Positions 1 through 10,754 of a stretch of DNA of 64,000 bases are shown in pieces. Origin of the DNA: an uncultured Granulosicoccus sp. (lineage in GTDB: Bacteria; Pseudomonadota; Gammaproteobacteria; Granulosicoccales; Granulosicoccaceae); the NCBI GenBank assembly GCA_947499955.1, contig CANMQI010000009.1, forward strand, positions 207,416-271,415. Direction: 5' to 3'. The notes below the pieces were generated by a model that made no database searches, was not told the DNA's origin, and saw nothing but the letters and a program-made list of their open reading frames with translations. Within the stretch, counting starts at the first letter, position 1. Every line of letters begins with the position of its first letter. The position numbers and the translations under genes were made by a program.

Positions 1-177
1 CCTGAACAGTTGTGGGAGACCACGATGGATCCGGAGGCGCGGCGCATGCTTCAGGTAAGCATCGAGGATGCCATCGCGGCCGATGAAGTCTTCGATACGC
101 TGATGGGCGATCAGGTAGAACCTCGTCGGGAATTCATCGAGCGCAACGCTCTGTCCGTATCGAATCTCGACGTCTAG
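1..177 (+). CDS. gyrB: DNA gyrase subunit B, C-terminal 58 residues (partial)
   Basis: The window opens inside this gene, in frame from base 1 to a TAG stop. The visible residues run from [16 protein letters not shown] to [10 protein letters not shown]. They match the end of the GyrB TOPRIM/C-terminal region: the LWETTMDPE block, an AIAAD segment, the LMGD metal-binding turn and the EPRREFIE tail. GyrB is the ATPase subunit of DNA gyrase, which introduces negative supercoils. In gammaproteobacteria gyrB usually closes the dnaA-dnaN-recF-gyrB cluster beside oriC, so the origin probably lies just left of the window (inference). The gene is cut only by the window edge. Confidence 0.97.
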   Translation, partial: PEQLWETTMDPEARRMLQVSIEDAIAADEVFDTLMGDQVEPRREFIERNALSVSNLDV

Positions 178-233
178 AAAACCGATTCGCTCACCACAAC
201 GTATTCCAACCACTCGATAGCCTGGCACGACAC

Positions 234-2258
234 ATGTCTGATTTACTGGTTCAACGTCCCGACTTCTCGGCAATTGATGTCAAGACCATTGAGCAGCAAC
301 TGGACGATCACCTCTCCGAGTGTCAGTCCGTTGTTGATAGCGTGTCGGCAGTCAGTCATCCGGATTGGGATTCGCTGATGCAACCACTGAGCGAGGTGCA
401 CAATCGCCTCGCTCTGTTCTGGTCGCCCATCAGTCACCTCAATTCGGTGATGAACAATGACGAGCTGCGAGAAGTCTACAATCGCTGCCTGCCCAAACTG
501 AGTGCCTATTACACCCAGTTGGGTCAGAACAGCCAGCTGTTTGCCGCGACTCTGGCACTACGTGACAGTGACGGTTACCAGAACCTGTCTGCCGAAAAGC
601 AGCAGCAGTTGCGTCACGAACTGCGGGACTTCGAACTCGGTGGTGTGTCACTGGACGCTGCCGACAAGCAGCGTTTCGGGGACATCGCCCAGGAGCTGTC
701 GCGACTGACAACGCAATTTTCCGACAACGTGCTGGATGCCACCAACGCCTGGCACAAGACTGTGGATACCGCCGAGCAGCTGGACGGATTGCCCGAGTCC
801 GCCATCGCTGCCGCTCGGCAACGTGCCGCAGGCAAGGGACAGGAAGGCTATCTGCTGAACCTGGAATTCCCGTGCTACATGGCCGTCATGATGTTTGCCA
901 ATGACCGCCAGTTGCGTGAGGAGATGTACACCGCCTTCAGCACACGAGCATCGGACCAGGGACCACACGCCGGTCAGTTCGACAACTCATCCTTGATCCA
1001 GGACATCCTGTCACTGCGGGCAGAGAAAGCGGCACTGCTCGGCTTCGAGTCCTACGCCCATCTGTCAGTGGTACCGAAAATGGTGGAAACACCGCAGCAG
1101 GTACTCGACTTCCTGAATGACCTGGCGGTGCGTGCACGACCTGCGGCCAAGGCCGAATTCGATGAGCTGTCTCGCTTCGCCCGGGAATCCCTCGAACTGC
1201 CGGAACTGGCTGCCTGGGATATCGCCTACGCCAGCGACAGACTCAAGAAGCAACAACACGATCTGTCTGACGAAGAACTCAAACCCTACTTTCCGGCAGA
1301 CCGTGCCATCCCCGGCATGTTCAAGGTCGTCGGCAAGTTGTTCGGTCTGAAGATCCAAGCGGTCGAAGGTGCTGCCGTCTATCACCCGGATGTGAAGCTG
1401 TACGCCATCACCGATCGGCAGGGGAACTCGCGGGGTGAGTTCTATCTCGACAATTTCGCTCGGGAGAACAAACGCGGTGGTGCCTGGATGGACGTCTGTG
1501 CGACACGCCAGCGAGTCGGCAATGCCATGCAGCAACCCATCGCTTACCTGACCTGCAATCTGACTCCACCAGTAGGGGACGATCCGGCACTACTGACTCA
1601 CCTGGAAGTCACCACGCTCTTTCATGAATTCGGCCATGGCCTGCATCACATGCTGACTCAGGTCGAGACGGCAGGTGTTTCCGGTATCAACGGTGTCGAA
1701 TGGGATGCGGTCGAATTGCCCAGCCAGTTCATGGAGAACTGGTGTTGGGAGCGCGAATCCATCGACATGATCAGTGGGCACTATCAGACGGGTGAACCCT
1801 TGCCCGATGAGTTGCTGGAAAAGATGCGCAATGCGCGCAACTTTCAGAGCGCCATGCAATTGGTGAGGCAGCTGGAATTCTCGCTCTTCGACATGCAACT
1901 GCATCTGGAATCCCGTACTGGCAAATCAGTCGATGTGCAATCGACACTGGATGGCATTCGGCAACAAGTGGCCGTCGTGCCAGTACCATCGTTCAACCGC
2001 TTCCAGCACAGCTTTTCGCATATCTTTGCCGGTGGATACAGTGCCGGCTACTTCAGTTACAAGTGGGCCGAAGTACTCTCGGCCGATGCCTTCTCCCGGT
2101 TCGAAGAAGAAGGCATCTTCAATGAGGAGACGGGGCAATCGTTTCTGCAGAATGTGCTGGAAGTCGGTGGCTCACGTGATGCGATGACATCCTTCAGTGC
2201 CTTTCGCGGACGTGAGCCGGATGTCGCCGCCTTGTTGCGACACTCGGGACTGAACTGA
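234..2258 (+). CDS. prlC: oligopeptidase A, M3 family zinc metallopeptidase
   Basis: 674 residues, the normal length for PrlC/OpdA. The zinc site HEFGH lies at about residues 464-468, and the third ligand glutamate is in VELPSQ at about 494, with the FMENWCWE motif following. This cytoplasmic enzyme degrades short peptides, including cleaved signal peptides. The ATG start follows gyrB by 56 bases. The ubiD start lies 8 bases past its stop, so the two are probably co-transcribed. All catalytic residues are present and the reading frame is intact. Confidence 0.96.
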   Translation: MSDLLVQRPDFSAIDVKTIEQQLDDHLSECQSVVDSVSAVSHPDWDSLMQPLSEVHNRLALFWSPISHLNSVMNNDELREVYNRCLPKLSAYYTQLGQNSQLFAATLALRDSDGYQNLSAEKQQQLRHELRDFELGGVSLDAADKQRFGDIAQELSRLTTQFSDNVLDATNAWHKTVDTAEQLDGLPESAIAAARQRAAGKGQEGYLLNLEFPCYMAVMMFANDRQLREEMYTAFSTRASDQGPHAGQFDNSSLIQDILSLRAEKAALLGFESYAHLSVVPKMVETPQQVLDFLNDLAVRARPAAKAEFDELSRFARESLELPELAAWDIAYASDRLKKQQHDLSDEELKPYFPADRAIPGMFKVVGKLFGLKIQAVEGAAVYHPDVKLYAITDRQGNSRGEFYLDNFARENKRGGAWMDVCATRQRVGNAMQQPIAYLTCNLTPPVGDDPALLTHLEVTTLFHEFGHGLHHMLTQVETAGVSGINGVEWDAVELPSQFMENWCWERESIDMISGHYQTGEPLPDELLEKMRNARNFQSAMQLVRQLEFSLFDMQLHLESRTGKSVDVQSTLDGIRQQVAVVPVPSFNRFQHSFSHIFAGGYSAGYFSYKWAEVLSADAFSRFEEEGIFNEETGQSFLQNVLEVGGSRDAMTSFSAFRGREPDVAALLRHSGLN

Positions 2259-2266
2259 GCGACACC

Positions 2267-3724
2267 ATGAAATACAAGGATCTGCGTGATTTCCTGGCAG
2301 GGCTGGAAGCGCGGGGAGAACTCAAGCGCATCAGCGAGCCGGTTGACCCGAATCTGGAAATCACCGAGATCTGCGACCGTACCTTGCGCAGCAAGGGCCC
2401 GGCGTTGTTGTTCGAGAATCCGATTGGATCCGATGTGCCTTTACTGGGAAATCTCTTCGGTACCCCTGAAAGAGTTGCACTGGGCATGGGTGAGGACTCC
2501 GTAGAGGCCTTGCGAGAGGTAGGCAAGCTATTGGCCTTCCTGAAGGAGCCGGATCCTCCCAAGGGCATCAAGGACGCCTGGAACTCTCTGCCCATCTTCA
2601 AGAAGGTGCTGGACATGGCACCCAAGACCACGCGCTCTCCTGCCTGTCAGGAAGAGAGCTGGGATACCGTCGATCTGTCCCGCCTGCCGGTACAGACCTG
2701 CTGGCCGGGGGACGCGGGTCCCTTGATCACCTGGGGACTGGTCATTACGCGTGGTCCGCACAAGAAGCGTCAGAACATGGGCATCTATCGGCAACAGGTG
2801 ATCGGTCCGAACAAGACCATCATGCGCTGGTTGAGCCATCGCGGGGGCGCTCTGGATTTTCGCGAATGGCAGCAGGAAAACCCGGGTGAACCCTTTCCGG
2901 TAGCCGTCGTTCTGGGAGCAGACCCCGCGACCATTCTGGGTGCTGTGACACCGGTGCCTGACAGTCTGTCGGAGCACGCCTTTGCGGGCCTGCTGCGCGG
3001 GGAGCGCACCTTGCTTGGCAAGGCGATGCTCTCGGACTTGCAGGTACCTGCTTCGGCCGAGTTCGTGCTGGAAGGGTATCTGTATCCGGGTGAGATGGCA
3101 CCGGAGGGCCCGTTCGGTGATCACACCGGTTATTACAACGAGGTGGATGAATTTCCAGTCTTCACCATCGAGAAAGTGACTCATCGACGCAACCCCATCT
3201 ACCACTCCACCTATACCGGCAGACCACCGGATGAGCCGGCGATTCTGGGTGTGGCACTCAACGAGGTGTTCGTACCGATCCTGCAGAAGCAGTTTCCGGA
3301 GATAGTCGATTTCTACTTGCCGCCGGAAGGGTGCTCCTATCGCATGGCGGTGGTAAGCATGAAGAAGCAGTATCCCGGGCATGCCAAGCGCGTGATGATG
3401 GGCGTGTGGTCATTCCTGCGACAGTTCATGTACACCAAGTTCGTGATCGTGGTGGATGACGATGTTGACCCGCGGTCCTGGGAAGATGTGATCTGGGCCG
3501 TGACGACCCGAATGGACCCTGCCAGGGACACCACTCTGATTGAAAACACACCCATCGACTACCTGGACTTTGCCTCACCCGTGTCAGGACTCGGCTCCAA
3601 GATGGGGATGGATGCCACCAACAAGTTACCTGGTGAAACGGATCGTGAATGGGGTGAACCCATACAGATGAGTGAAGCGGTAAAAGTGAGAGTTGACGCG
3701 CTCTGGGAGCGATTGGGCATCTGA
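2267..3724 (+). CDS. ubiD: UbiD-family 4-hydroxy-3-polyprenylbenzoate decarboxylase
   Basis: 485 residues, close to the E. coli enzyme (497). UbiD uses prenylated FMN, made by UbiX, to decarboxylate 4-hydroxy-3-polyprenylbenzoate in ubiquinone synthesis. Characteristic segments seen are [13 protein letters not shown] at the N-terminus, [18 protein letters not shown] near residue 145, and [20 protein letters not shown] near 280, which is typical of the active-site lobe. It starts 8 bases after prlC. Together with ubiE, ubiJ and ubiB about 16 kb away, it shows a full aerobic ubiquinone route, although ubiX is not in the window. Confidence 0.95.
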   Translation: MKYKDLRDFLAGLEARGELKRISEPVDPNLEITEICDRTLRSKGPALLFENPIGSDVPLLGNLFGTPERVALGMGEDSVEALREVGKLLAFLKEPDPPKGIKDAWNSLPIFKKVLDMAPKTTRSPACQEESWDTVDLSRLPVQTCWPGDAGPLITWGLVITRGPHKKRQNMGIYRQQVIGPNKTIMRWLSHRGGALDFREWQQENPGEPFPVAVVLGADPATILGAVTPVPDSLSEHAFAGLLRGERTLLGKAMLSDLQVPASAEFVLEGYLYPGEMAPEGPFGDHTGYYNEVDEFPVFTIEKVTHRRNPIYHSTYTGRPPDEPAILGVALNEVFVPILQKQFPEIVDFYLPPEGCSYRMAVVSMKKQYPGHAKRVMMGVWSFLRQFMYTKFVIVVDDDVDPRSWEDVIWAVTTRMDPARDTTLIENTPIDYLDFASPVSGLGSKMGMDATNKLPGETDREWGEPIQMSEAVKVRVDALWERLGI

Positions 3725-3929
3725 CAGCACCCCATCAAGGGAGCTCGAAAAGCCTTCGATGCTGCGTTATCCTGCCGCACCTCGTAACGTCGGTTTACCT
3801 ACCCGATTACCTGCTGACGCATGCCTGTCGTACCATGCCCTGGCTGCTGGCGTCGAGAAGATTCAAGCTCGATGAAGTGGCACGGGATATGTTTCATTTT
3901 ACTCATTGGGTCATCAACAAGAGGTCTGG

Positions 3930-4451
3930 ATGGAAGGTAGGGCTGCGTGGTTACATCAACAGCAATCCTGCATCGGGTTCGATGAACTGACATCCATGGT
4001 GTCGGAACTCATGAGTCTATTCGTGCGTGAACAGGATCATGCCTGTCATGCGGGAGAGCCCATTTCATCCGACTGGGTGTCCCCCAGTGGACTGACACGC
4101 ATTGTCCGACACGGCAGTAGTGCAGCCTTGCACAGTGTGTTGAATCAGGTACCCGATGCCATTGCAGCAGAATTCGAAGTGATTCACTGCGACATCAAGG
4201 AGTTCTCCTGGTGCGAGTATCTGTGGCCACACCTGCAACGCAACAACGCCAGCCAGAGGCAGGTGGTACAGATCAGTCTGCCGACCAGCTGTCTGGCCGA
4301 ACTGATGAACTTCCACGAGCAACACGACACATCCTGGTTACGACGTTATCAGCGCGCCAACCCGGAGACCTCACTGACGTGGTCCATGGGACGAGTCAAG
4401 GTCAATAAAGTTGGCGTAGTGGCTAAGCCTGACAGGTTCAAGATCCTGTAG
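3930..4451 (+). CDS. hypothetical protein
   Basis: I do not recognise this 173-residue protein. The ATG at 3930 is preceded at five bases by AAGAGG, a good ribosome-binding site; the frame also has an upstream TTG at 3906. The product looks soluble, with no signal peptide or membrane segment and ordinary amino-acid use (for example a C-terminal part with SWLRRYQRANPETSL). Its 3' end overlaps the convergent GGDEF-EAL gene by 81 bases, which is unusual. If it is not real, 3725-4370 would be a gene-free gap of more than 600 bases. Moderate to low confidence. Confidence 0.45.
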   Translation: MEGRAAWLHQQQSCIGFDELTSMVSELMSLFVREQDHACHAGEPISSDWVSPSGLTRIVRHGSSAALHSVLNQVPDAIAAEFEVIHCDIKEFSWCEYLWPHLQRNNASQRQVVQISLPTSCLAELMNFHEQHDTSWLRRYQRANPETSLTWSMGRVKVNKVGVVAKPDRFKIL

Positions 4452-7226
4452 TCGAGCGGCCATTTCACGGGCGGGCAGAGGTTGGGAGAAGTGATAACCC
4501 TGATAGCCTTCGCAGCCTTCCATTGCCAGCATGGGCAGGATTTCGCCATCTTCAACGCCTTCGGCAATAACCCGGATACCCAGAGTTCGAGCCAGCGCGA
4601 TGATGCTCTTTATCACGGTGATGGCATGTGGGAAGCGTGAGATGTCGGCGATGAAAGAGCGGTCTATCTTAAGATGATCCAGTGGCAACTGGCTCAGATA
4701 CGCCAGTGATGAATAGCCGGTACCAAAGTCGTCAAGTGATATCTGAACTCCCAACTGTTTGATATCATTGATAATATTGGTTTCTATGGTCTGTACCAGT
4801 GCTGATTCGGTGATCTCCAGAATCAGGCTGTCCGGTCGCATGGAGTGCTTGTCGAGGATCGCCGCCACCCGTTGGGCAAAATGCGGCATGCCAAGCTGAC
4901 GAGCCGACACATTCACCGACATGGTGGTCGCCGGCCCGATAAGGCCCTTGCGCAACCAGATGCGATGCTGCCCACAGGCCTGGCCGATAGCCCACTCCCC
5001 CAGTTCACCGATCAGGCCGGTTTCCTCGAGGACGTCGATGAAGGCGCCAGGACTGACATGCTCACCGGTATCCTGGGGCCAGCGCAACAAGGCCTCGAAA
5101 CCCAGCAGGCGTTGCTCCTTGATCAGCAGCTGAGGCTGATAGAACAATTCGAAGTCCTGTCTGTCGACAGCTCGTCGCAGACTGGTGATCATGACGGAGC
5201 GATCTCGCTGCGCCTGATCCAGTTCCGGGGTGAAGAACACATGTCGCGAGCGACCGGAAAGCTTGGCGCGGTACAGGGCCACGTCAGCCTGTTTGATCAG
5301 GCTGTTGGCGTCCTGAATGCCACGACCTTCCATGCCGGTAGCCAGAGCAATACCGACACTGGCAGACACATAGACCTCTTCCATCTGCAGCAGAAAGGGC
5401 TGCTTGAGTGTGTGCACGATGGCATCGGCAACGATGCTGGCATCCTGACTGTTGTCCAGAGTACGTAGTGTCACCGTGAATTCGTCACCTCCGAGTCGCG
5501 CCACGATATCGTCTTCGCGTACCGTGTGGCGGATGCGATGGGCGACCTGTTGCAGCAATTCATCGCCGGCATCATGGCCCAGCGTATCGTTGACCGCCTT
5601 GAACCCATCCAGATCGATGAACAGCAGAGCGATAATGCCATGCGGCTTGCGATCATCGAGTGAGCGGTGCAGCTGATCGAGAAAACTGGTGCGATTGGGC
5701 AGGCCTGTCAGCGCATCGTGATGGGCAATCTGGGTCAATCGCCTTTCGGCCATGTACTGCTCGGTGATGTCCATGATGACGACCAGACTGCCGGTCAGCA
5801 TGTTCAGCGAATTCATCAGACCGGTGGCGTTCATGCTGACCCACAACGGACGACCATCAGGCGGGTCCAGACGCACTACCTGCCGATAGGTGTTTCCATC
5901 AAGCAGCGCCCGCCGCATTTCCATCAGGGTTTGTGGTCGCTGATCCTCATGCAGTGCCTCGATCCAGCCGCTGTCCATGTTCTTTTCCAGTGACTGGCCG
6001 GTCAGCTGACACCACATGTCGTTGGCGTAGTCGCAGGTCCATTCCTGGTTGAGTTTGACGATGCCCACCGGCGCCAGTTGCGTCAGTGTCTGATATTGCA
6101 CGGCCGCGCTCTGCAATTCGCGAGCTGACTGGATACGATCGCTGATGTCGTTGTACACCATCGTCGTGAACACCTTGTCCTTGACGCGGGTATGGAACAT
6201 CGATAACTCGACGGCAAAGCTGCGGCCATCTGCCCGGCGGGCTGATACATCCTTGATGACGAAAGGACGCTCATCATGCGCCTGCAGACTGTTGTGGTAA
6301 TTGGCAGCGCGCCTGGTGAGAGTTTCGATGACCGCTTCGGGCAGAAACACGCTGGCCGGTGAGCCGAGTGTCTGATTGATTTCCACCCCGAACATCTTTT
6401 CGCAGGCGCGGTTGAATGCGGTGATACAGCAGTTGTCATCAACGGTCATGACACCATTGAACGTGGCATCCAGCAAGGTCACCAGTTGCCGGCTGGTTTC
6501 GCCGATGTCGGCAATGACGTTGTTGATGCCGCGATTGACGATGCTGTTGATGTGTACTCGCATGAAGGCATCGAGCATCGACTGCAGGCGATTGATCAGT
6601 ACCAGGTCGAAGCGCTCGCGAGCATTGGCGACAAACAGCAATGCGCGCAATTCCGATTTTTCGCAGATCGGCAACAGGGCATAGGAGTGGATGCGCGGGT
6701 GACAGCTGGGCAGGTTGACGCTGACCTGACTGCCCACGTCATTGCAGAAAATCGACTTGCCGGTATCGATGACATCCTGCAGCAGCTCGTCTGCCTGACG
6801 ATGCAACAGCGTGTCGTGCTGTCTGGAGAGTACACCACTGGTATCCACGGACACCACGGCATCGAGTATGACTCGGGTTCTCGCCTTGGCGTCCGAGGGA
6901 GAGGTATCGATTCGCAGGACGCAGCCATAGGCGGCATCAACCAGCCGCAGCGCTTCGATGATGAGCTCCTCGCCCAGCTCACGTGGTGACAAACCACGTG
7001 CCACACGGTCCCCGACTCGTTCCAGAAATCGTTTCTGGATATTGTCTACTGCTTGCCGCACCTCGAAATCAGCACGCCTTTCTGTTTCGGTTTCGCTCAC
7101 ACGAATCAGTATTCCTTGACTCCGCGCAAGCGGATTAAATACTCCCCGGAGCCGGGAACACCATTCGGCTGGTACAAGTGTTTCGGGGCATGACCTACTT
7201 ATGAGTTCGTAGTGTAGTTCACGCAC
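4371..7226 (-). CDS. GAF-PAS-PAS-GGDEF-EAL cyclic-di-GMP signalling protein
   Basis: 951 residues read from a GTG at 7226; a GTG at 7100 (residue 43) is an alternative start. Apparent order: GAF-like sensor at about 80-225, PAS at 245-365, PAS at 373-490, GGDEF domain at 495-665, EAL domain at 675-930. The synthase motif is intact (GGDEF at 579-583), with an inhibitory-site RxxD (REDD) five residues before it. The hydrolase motif EAL at 711-713 and the DDFGTGYSSL loop are also intact, so it could make and break c-di-GMP. No membrane segment is visible, so the ligand or redox signal is probably cytoplasmic (inference). It is transcribed alone, toward the small gene at 3930-4451. Confidence 0.93.
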   Translation of the reverse strand: MRELHYELISRSCPETLVPAEWCSRLRGVFNPLARSQGILIRVSETETERRADFEVRQAVDNIQKRFLERVGDRVARGLSPRELGEELIIEALRLVDAAYGCVLRIDTSPSDAKARTRVILDAVVSVDTSGVLSRQHDTLLHRQADELLQDVIDTGKSIFCNDVGSQVSVNLPSCHPRIHSYALLPICEKSELRALLFVANARERFDLVLINRLQSMLDAFMRVHINSIVNRGINNVIADIGETSRQLVTLLDATFNGVMTVDDNCCITAFNRACEKMFGVEINQTLGSPASVFLPEAVIETLTRRAANYHNSLQAHDERPFVIKDVSARRADGRSFAVELSMFHTRVKDKVFTTMVYNDISDRIQSARELQSAAVQYQTLTQLAPVGIVKLNQEWTCDYANDMWCQLTGQSLEKNMDSGWIEALHEDQRPQTLMEMRRALLDGNTYRQVVRLDPPDGRPLWVSMNATGLMNSLNMLTGSLVVIMDITEQYMAERRLTQIAHHDALTGLPNRTSFLDQLHRSLDDRKPHGIIALLFIDLDGFKAVNDTLGHDAGDELLQQVAHRIRHTVREDDIVARLGGDEFTVTLRTLDNSQDASIVADAIVHTLKQPFLLQMEEVYVSASVGIALATGMEGRGIQDANSLIKQADVALYRAKLSGRSRHVFFTPELDQAQRDRSVMITSLRRAVDRQDFELFYQPQLLIKEQRLLGFEALLRWPQDTGEHVSPGAFIDVLEETGLIGELGEWAIGQACGQHRIWLRKGLIGPATTMSVNVSARQLGMPHFAQRVAAILDKHSMRPDSLILEITESALVQTIETNIINDIKQLGVQISLDDFGTGYSSLAYLSQLPLDHLKIDRSFIADISRFPHAITVIKSIIALARTLGIRVIAEGVEDGEILPMLAMEGCEGYQGYHFSQPLPAREMAARLQDLEPVRLSHYANFIDLDSSHGPRQ

Positions 7227-7380
7227 CTTATTGTGGGCTGAGGAAACCCGTTATGCAGCTATCAGATATGTACTGTCGCAGCCGGTCTTTGTCGACTAGA
7301 CGATGCTTTCCCGGTGCGATGAACGGGCCTGCGACAAGCAACTACCATCGAGCCGACATCTGCCAGGCTGCCTGCCGACT

Positions 7381-8118
7381 TCAAGACTGCAGCCAATGCC
7401 TGATGCACGCCAGCTGCCCCTGATCGCCCGGTGGGATGGCGATCAGAGCAGGTTGGCTGAATCCGAGCTCCCGTGCCAGAATTGCTGCCCGGGCGCTGTT
7501 GACCACCAGCGGCAGCTCACGTAACCGAGGCAGATGTTCAGCTGTCAGAGTCACCAGGTTCTGCAGTGATTCGTTACTGGTGATGCTGATCAGGTCAGGT
7601 GCCTGCTGCTGGAGCAGCTGTGTTACCTGCTCGGCGGATATGTCCGGCAAGCGGCGGCGATAGACTTCTGCACTGCCCACGTGCCATCCCAGTTTCTGCA
7701 AGCCGGGGCCCAGCAAACCTCGTCCGCCGCAACCCTTGACAAGCAACAGGCGACCGGGCGTACGAGCGCCCATCTGATGGAGGAAGGATTCGCTGCTATA
7801 GGGGGAATCCGGGAGCAGGGCCAGCGCCTGGCCGAGGCCTTCCAGTGATGCCGCAGTGGCGGACCCGATGGCGTATACAGCAAGCCCGGGCCATGGCAAG
7901 GGGCGTTGTCGATGCGCCTGTCTGACAGCGTTGACACTGGTGAACAGGATACTGTCGAAATTCCCGGCGGGGTCGTTGTCCAGTTGCGTATCGAACAGCG
8001 GCTCGATTTCCAGACAAGGCAGATGGCTGACAGACAGACCCAGGGCCTGCAGTTGTTCGACAAATGGCTGATGTTGCCCGATCGGACGGGTTATCAGAAT
8101 ATGGGGTGCTGTGCTCAT
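7381..8118 (-). CDS. hemD: uroporphyrinogen-III synthase
   Basis: 245 residues (E. coli HemD has 246). HemD closes and inverts ring D of hydroxymethylbilane to give uroporphyrinogen III in haem and sirohaem synthesis. Support comes from the N-terminal LITRP, the DSILFTSVNAV segment, and the second-lobe SITSNESLQNLV, all typical of this weakly conserved family. It is divergent from argH with about 80 bases between starts. The argH-hem neighbourhood is common in gammaproteobacteria, but hemC is not beside it here, so hemD stands alone. Confidence 0.9.
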   Translation of the reverse strand: MSTAPHILITRPIGQHQPFVEQLQALGLSVSHLPCLEIEPLFDTQLDNDPAGNFDSILFTSVNAVRQAHRQRPLPWPGLAVYAIGSATAASLEGLGQALALLPDSPYSSESFLHQMGARTPGRLLLVKGCGGRGLLGPGLQKLGWHVGSAEVYRRRLPDISAEQVTQLLQQQAPDLISITSNESLQNLVTLTAEHLPRLRELPLVVNSARAAILARELGFSQPALIAIPPGDQGQLACIRHWLQS

Positions 8119-8201
8119 GTGGTTGATAGTCTACCTGCGCTACCCGAGTTCGGTGCTTCCCAGTACACTTGCATCAGTTTTCTGCACACGACGATTTCAT
8201 C

Positions 8202-9665
8202 ATGAGCTCTACAGATCCATCCCGCGGTACCACTGCGGCTACCGGTACGCAAGGCACCGCCAAATCGGCGACCACCAATTCGCAGTGGGGTGGCCGCTTC
8301 AGTGAGTCCACGGATCAGTTCGTACAGGCATTCACCGCGTCCGTACAGTTCGATCAGCGCATGTATCGTCAGGATATCGAAGGCTCTCGCGCTCATGCTG
8401 CCATGCTGACTCGCATTGGCGTACTCGACGAGACCGATCTCACCGCCATCCGTCAGGGACTGGATGCCATCGAGAAGGAAATAGAGTCGGGTAATTTCGA
8501 ATGGTCGGTGGCGCTTGAAGATGTCCATATGAACATCGAAGCTGCGCTGACAGCACGTATCGGGGACGCGGGAAAACGTCTGCACACGGGCCGCTCACGC
8601 AATGATCAGGTGGCAACCGATATTCGTCTGTACATGCGTGACGCCTGTGATGCGGCGGCAGCGGAATGCACCCGTCTGCTTGAGGGACTGTTGCCGCTGG
8701 CTCAGGCCAATGCGGGTACCATCATGCCGGGGTTCACCCACCTGCAGACAGCGCAGCCTGTCACCTTCGGTCACCACGTCATGGCATGGTTCGAGATGCT
8801 GCTGCGTGATCTGGAGCGTCTTGGTGATACCCGTCGACGACTCAATCGCATGCCGCTGGGCGCGGCTGCACTGGCTGGAACCTCTTACCCCATTGACCGG
8901 GAAATCACTCGCGAGCTGTTGCACTTCGACGCGGTGTGCGAGAACTCCCTGGATGCGGTCAGTGATCGTGACTTCGCCATCGAATTCTGTTCGAACACGG
9001 CTATCTGCCTGATGCACCTGTCGCGCATCGCCGAAGAACTGGTGCTGTGGATGTCGGCGCAGTTCCGCTTCATCGATCTGCCTGACCGTTTCTGCACGGG
9101 CTCTTCCATCATGCCGCAGAAGAAGAATCCGGATGTGCCTGAACTGGTTCGAGGCAAGACCGGTCGCGCCTATGGCAACCTGATGTCTCTGCTGACGCTC
9201 ATGAAGAGCCAGCCACTGGCCTACAACAAGGATAACCAGGAAGACAAGGAACCCCTGTTCGACTCTGTGGATACCTTGCTCGGGTGTCTGCGTGCCTTTG
9301 CCGACATGCTGCCGGCCATACAGGTGCGGGAAGCCGAGATGCGGGCCGCTGCGCGGGACGGGTTTTCCACGGCGACCGATCTGGCAGACTATCTGGTTCG
9401 CAAGGGACTGGCGTTCCGTGATGCCCATGAGGTTGTCGGACTGGCAGTTGCGCACGGTATCCGGCATTCGCTGGATCTGGCCGACATGTCACTGGACGTG
9501 CTGCGCGGCTTCAGTGATCACATCGAGGAGGATGTCTTCGACGTGCTCACGCTGGAAGGCTCAGTCAATGCCCGGCGCCATATCGGCGGCACCGCGCCTG
9601 AAGCGGTCAATGCGGCCATCGAGCGTGCTCGAGGCCGACTGGCCAGTGCCTACATGCCGAACTGA
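8202..9665 (+). CDS. argH: argininosuccinate lyase
   Basis: Last step of arginine synthesis: argininosuccinate is split to arginine and fumarate. The family signature [12 protein letters not shown], holding the catalytic serine loop, is intact, as are SRNDQVATD and the HTGRS region. The ATG at 8202 gives 487 residues. A TTG at 8169 in the same frame is less likely. The conserved core starts at QWGGRFS, so there is an N-terminal extension of about 25 residues rich in Ser, Thr, Ala and Gly that most ArgH proteins lack. The 3' end overlaps the convergent esterase gene by 16 bases. Confidence 0.96.
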   Translation: MSSTDPSRGTTAATGTQGTAKSATTNSQWGGRFSESTDQFVQAFTASVQFDQRMYRQDIEGSRAHAAMLTRIGVLDETDLTAIRQGLDAIEKEIESGNFEWSVALEDVHMNIEAALTARIGDAGKRLHTGRSRNDQVATDIRLYMRDACDAAAAECTRLLEGLLPLAQANAGTIMPGFTHLQTAQPVTFGHHVMAWFEMLLRDLERLGDTRRRLNRMPLGAAALAGTSYPIDREITRELLHFDAVCENSLDAVSDRDFAIEFCSNTAICLMHLSRIAEELVLWMSAQFRFIDLPDRFCTGSSIMPQKKNPDVPELVRGKTGRAYGNLMSLLTLMKSQPLAYNKDNQEDKEPLFDSVDTLLGCLRAFADMLPAIQVREAEMRAAARDGFSTATDLADYLVRKGLAFRDAHEVVGLAVAHGIRHSLDLADMSLDVLRGFSDHIEEDVFDVLTLEGSVNARRHIGGTAPEAVNAAIERARGRLASAYMPN

Positions 9666-10327
9666 AGTTTCAGCCAGTTGGAGATGTCGGCGACTTCGTC
9701 GGCACTCACACTGTGTGGAATCGGATAGCTGTGCCATTCCAGCGCTACCTTGTGTTCGAGCATCGCATCACGTGATTGCTCGGCATGGCGTATCTGGATG
9801 ACATCGTCGTACTGTCCGTGAGCCATGAAGACCGGGACAGACAGGCGATCGGCCGGAATGGCAGGCAGGGATGTTTCCTGAATGGGCAGGTAGGTGGACA
9901 GTGCCAGGATACCGCCGAGGGTGTGCTTGCCGGTCAGGCCTTCATACAGGGCAATGGCGCCACCCTGGGAAAAACCGGCCAGCGTGATATTGCGTGCAGG
10001 AATGCCGGCTTCGATCTGACTGTCGATCAGATCACTGATCAGGCTGGCGGATTCCATGATGCCGGCACTGTCCTGCTGGCGACTGCCGAAGTCCATGGAG
10101 TTGATGTCATACCAGCCGCGCATGGCCGCACCACCATTGACCGTGATGGGTCTGACAGGCGCGTGGGGGAACAGGAACCGGACTCCGGGACGCTGCAGCA
10201 GCTGCAGTTCCGGTACGATGGGCTCGAAGTCATGACCACTGGCACCGAGCCCATGCAGCCATATGACGGCATATTCTGGTTGTTCGGTGGTGTTGATCTC
10301 GATGCAATCGAGCAGTTTCCGGGTCAT
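9650..10327 (-). CDS. alpha/beta-hydrolase carboxylesterase (phospholipase/carboxylesterase family)
   Basis: 225 residues from the ATG at 10327, the usual size for this acyl-protein thioesterase-like family. The open frame extends upstream to 10492, but that extra part is not conserved-looking. Catalytic triad: Ser120 in GFSQGG, an Asp in GQYDD (about 174), and His205 in PIPHSV. The oxyanion-hole segment is [12 protein letters not shown]. The enzyme hydrolyses short-chain esters in the cytoplasm; the true substrate cannot be told from sequence. It is convergent with argH and divergent from lptM. Confidence 0.92.
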   Translation of the reverse strand: MTRKLLDCIEINTTEQPEYAVIWLHGLGASGHDFEPIVPELQLLQRPGVRFLFPHAPVRPITVNGGAAMRGWYDINSMDFGSRQQDSAGIMESASLISDLIDSQIEAGIPARNITLAGFSQGGAIALYEGLTGKHTLGGILALSTYLPIQETSLPAIPADRLSVPVFMAHGQYDDVIQIRHAEQSRDAMLEHKVALEWHSYPIPHSVSADEVADISNWLKLQFGM

Positions 10328-10400
10328 GGGTTCAGGCGGTTTCAGGGTGGTGGGGTGGCGAGGCGAGTATACTCCAAAGCCCCCGATTGAAAGTGCCGGC

Positions 10401-10634
10401 ATGATTCTGCGACAACTGATAGCCCTGTTTTCCTGCCTTGTAGCGCTCACGGCACTGTCCGCCTGCGGTAATAAAGGTGATCTGTATCTCATACCTGATC
10501 CGGTCAGTCAGGAGGATATGGAACAGATCCAGCGGGTTCTTGCTGTCGATGAGGTGCCGGTGGCAGAGCCGACTGAAGTGGACGATGACGATATCTATGT
10601 AAAACCGGGCAAGAAAGACGCCGCCCAACCTTGA
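10401..10634 (+). CDS. lptM: small LptM/YifL-type lipoprotein
   Basis: 77 residues. The sequence begins with a lipoprotein signal peptide ending in the lipobox LSAC, followed by GNKGDLYLIPD, which is the YifL/LptM signature (CGxKGxLYxP). In E. coli LptM helps the LptD-LptE outer-membrane complex mature. It sits just upstream of lysA-dapF, and yifL likewise precedes dapF in E. coli. The acidic C-terminal tail is longer than in E. coli. The start chosen is the ATG at 10401, which gives a normal signal peptide. Confidence 0.88.
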   Translation: MILRQLIALFSCLVALTALSACGNKGDLYLIPDPVSQEDMEQIQRVLAVDEVPVAEPTEVDDDDIYVKPGKKDAAQP

Positions 10635-10754
10635 GAAGGGACGGTTGCAAACGCGGTTGCAGATGCGCACGCTATCGCACCCCTGAATACTGACGCCTCG
10701 ACTGTCGACTGGCAGACTCGAGCCCCTACTGATTTCACCTGAAGACCCCATCGC

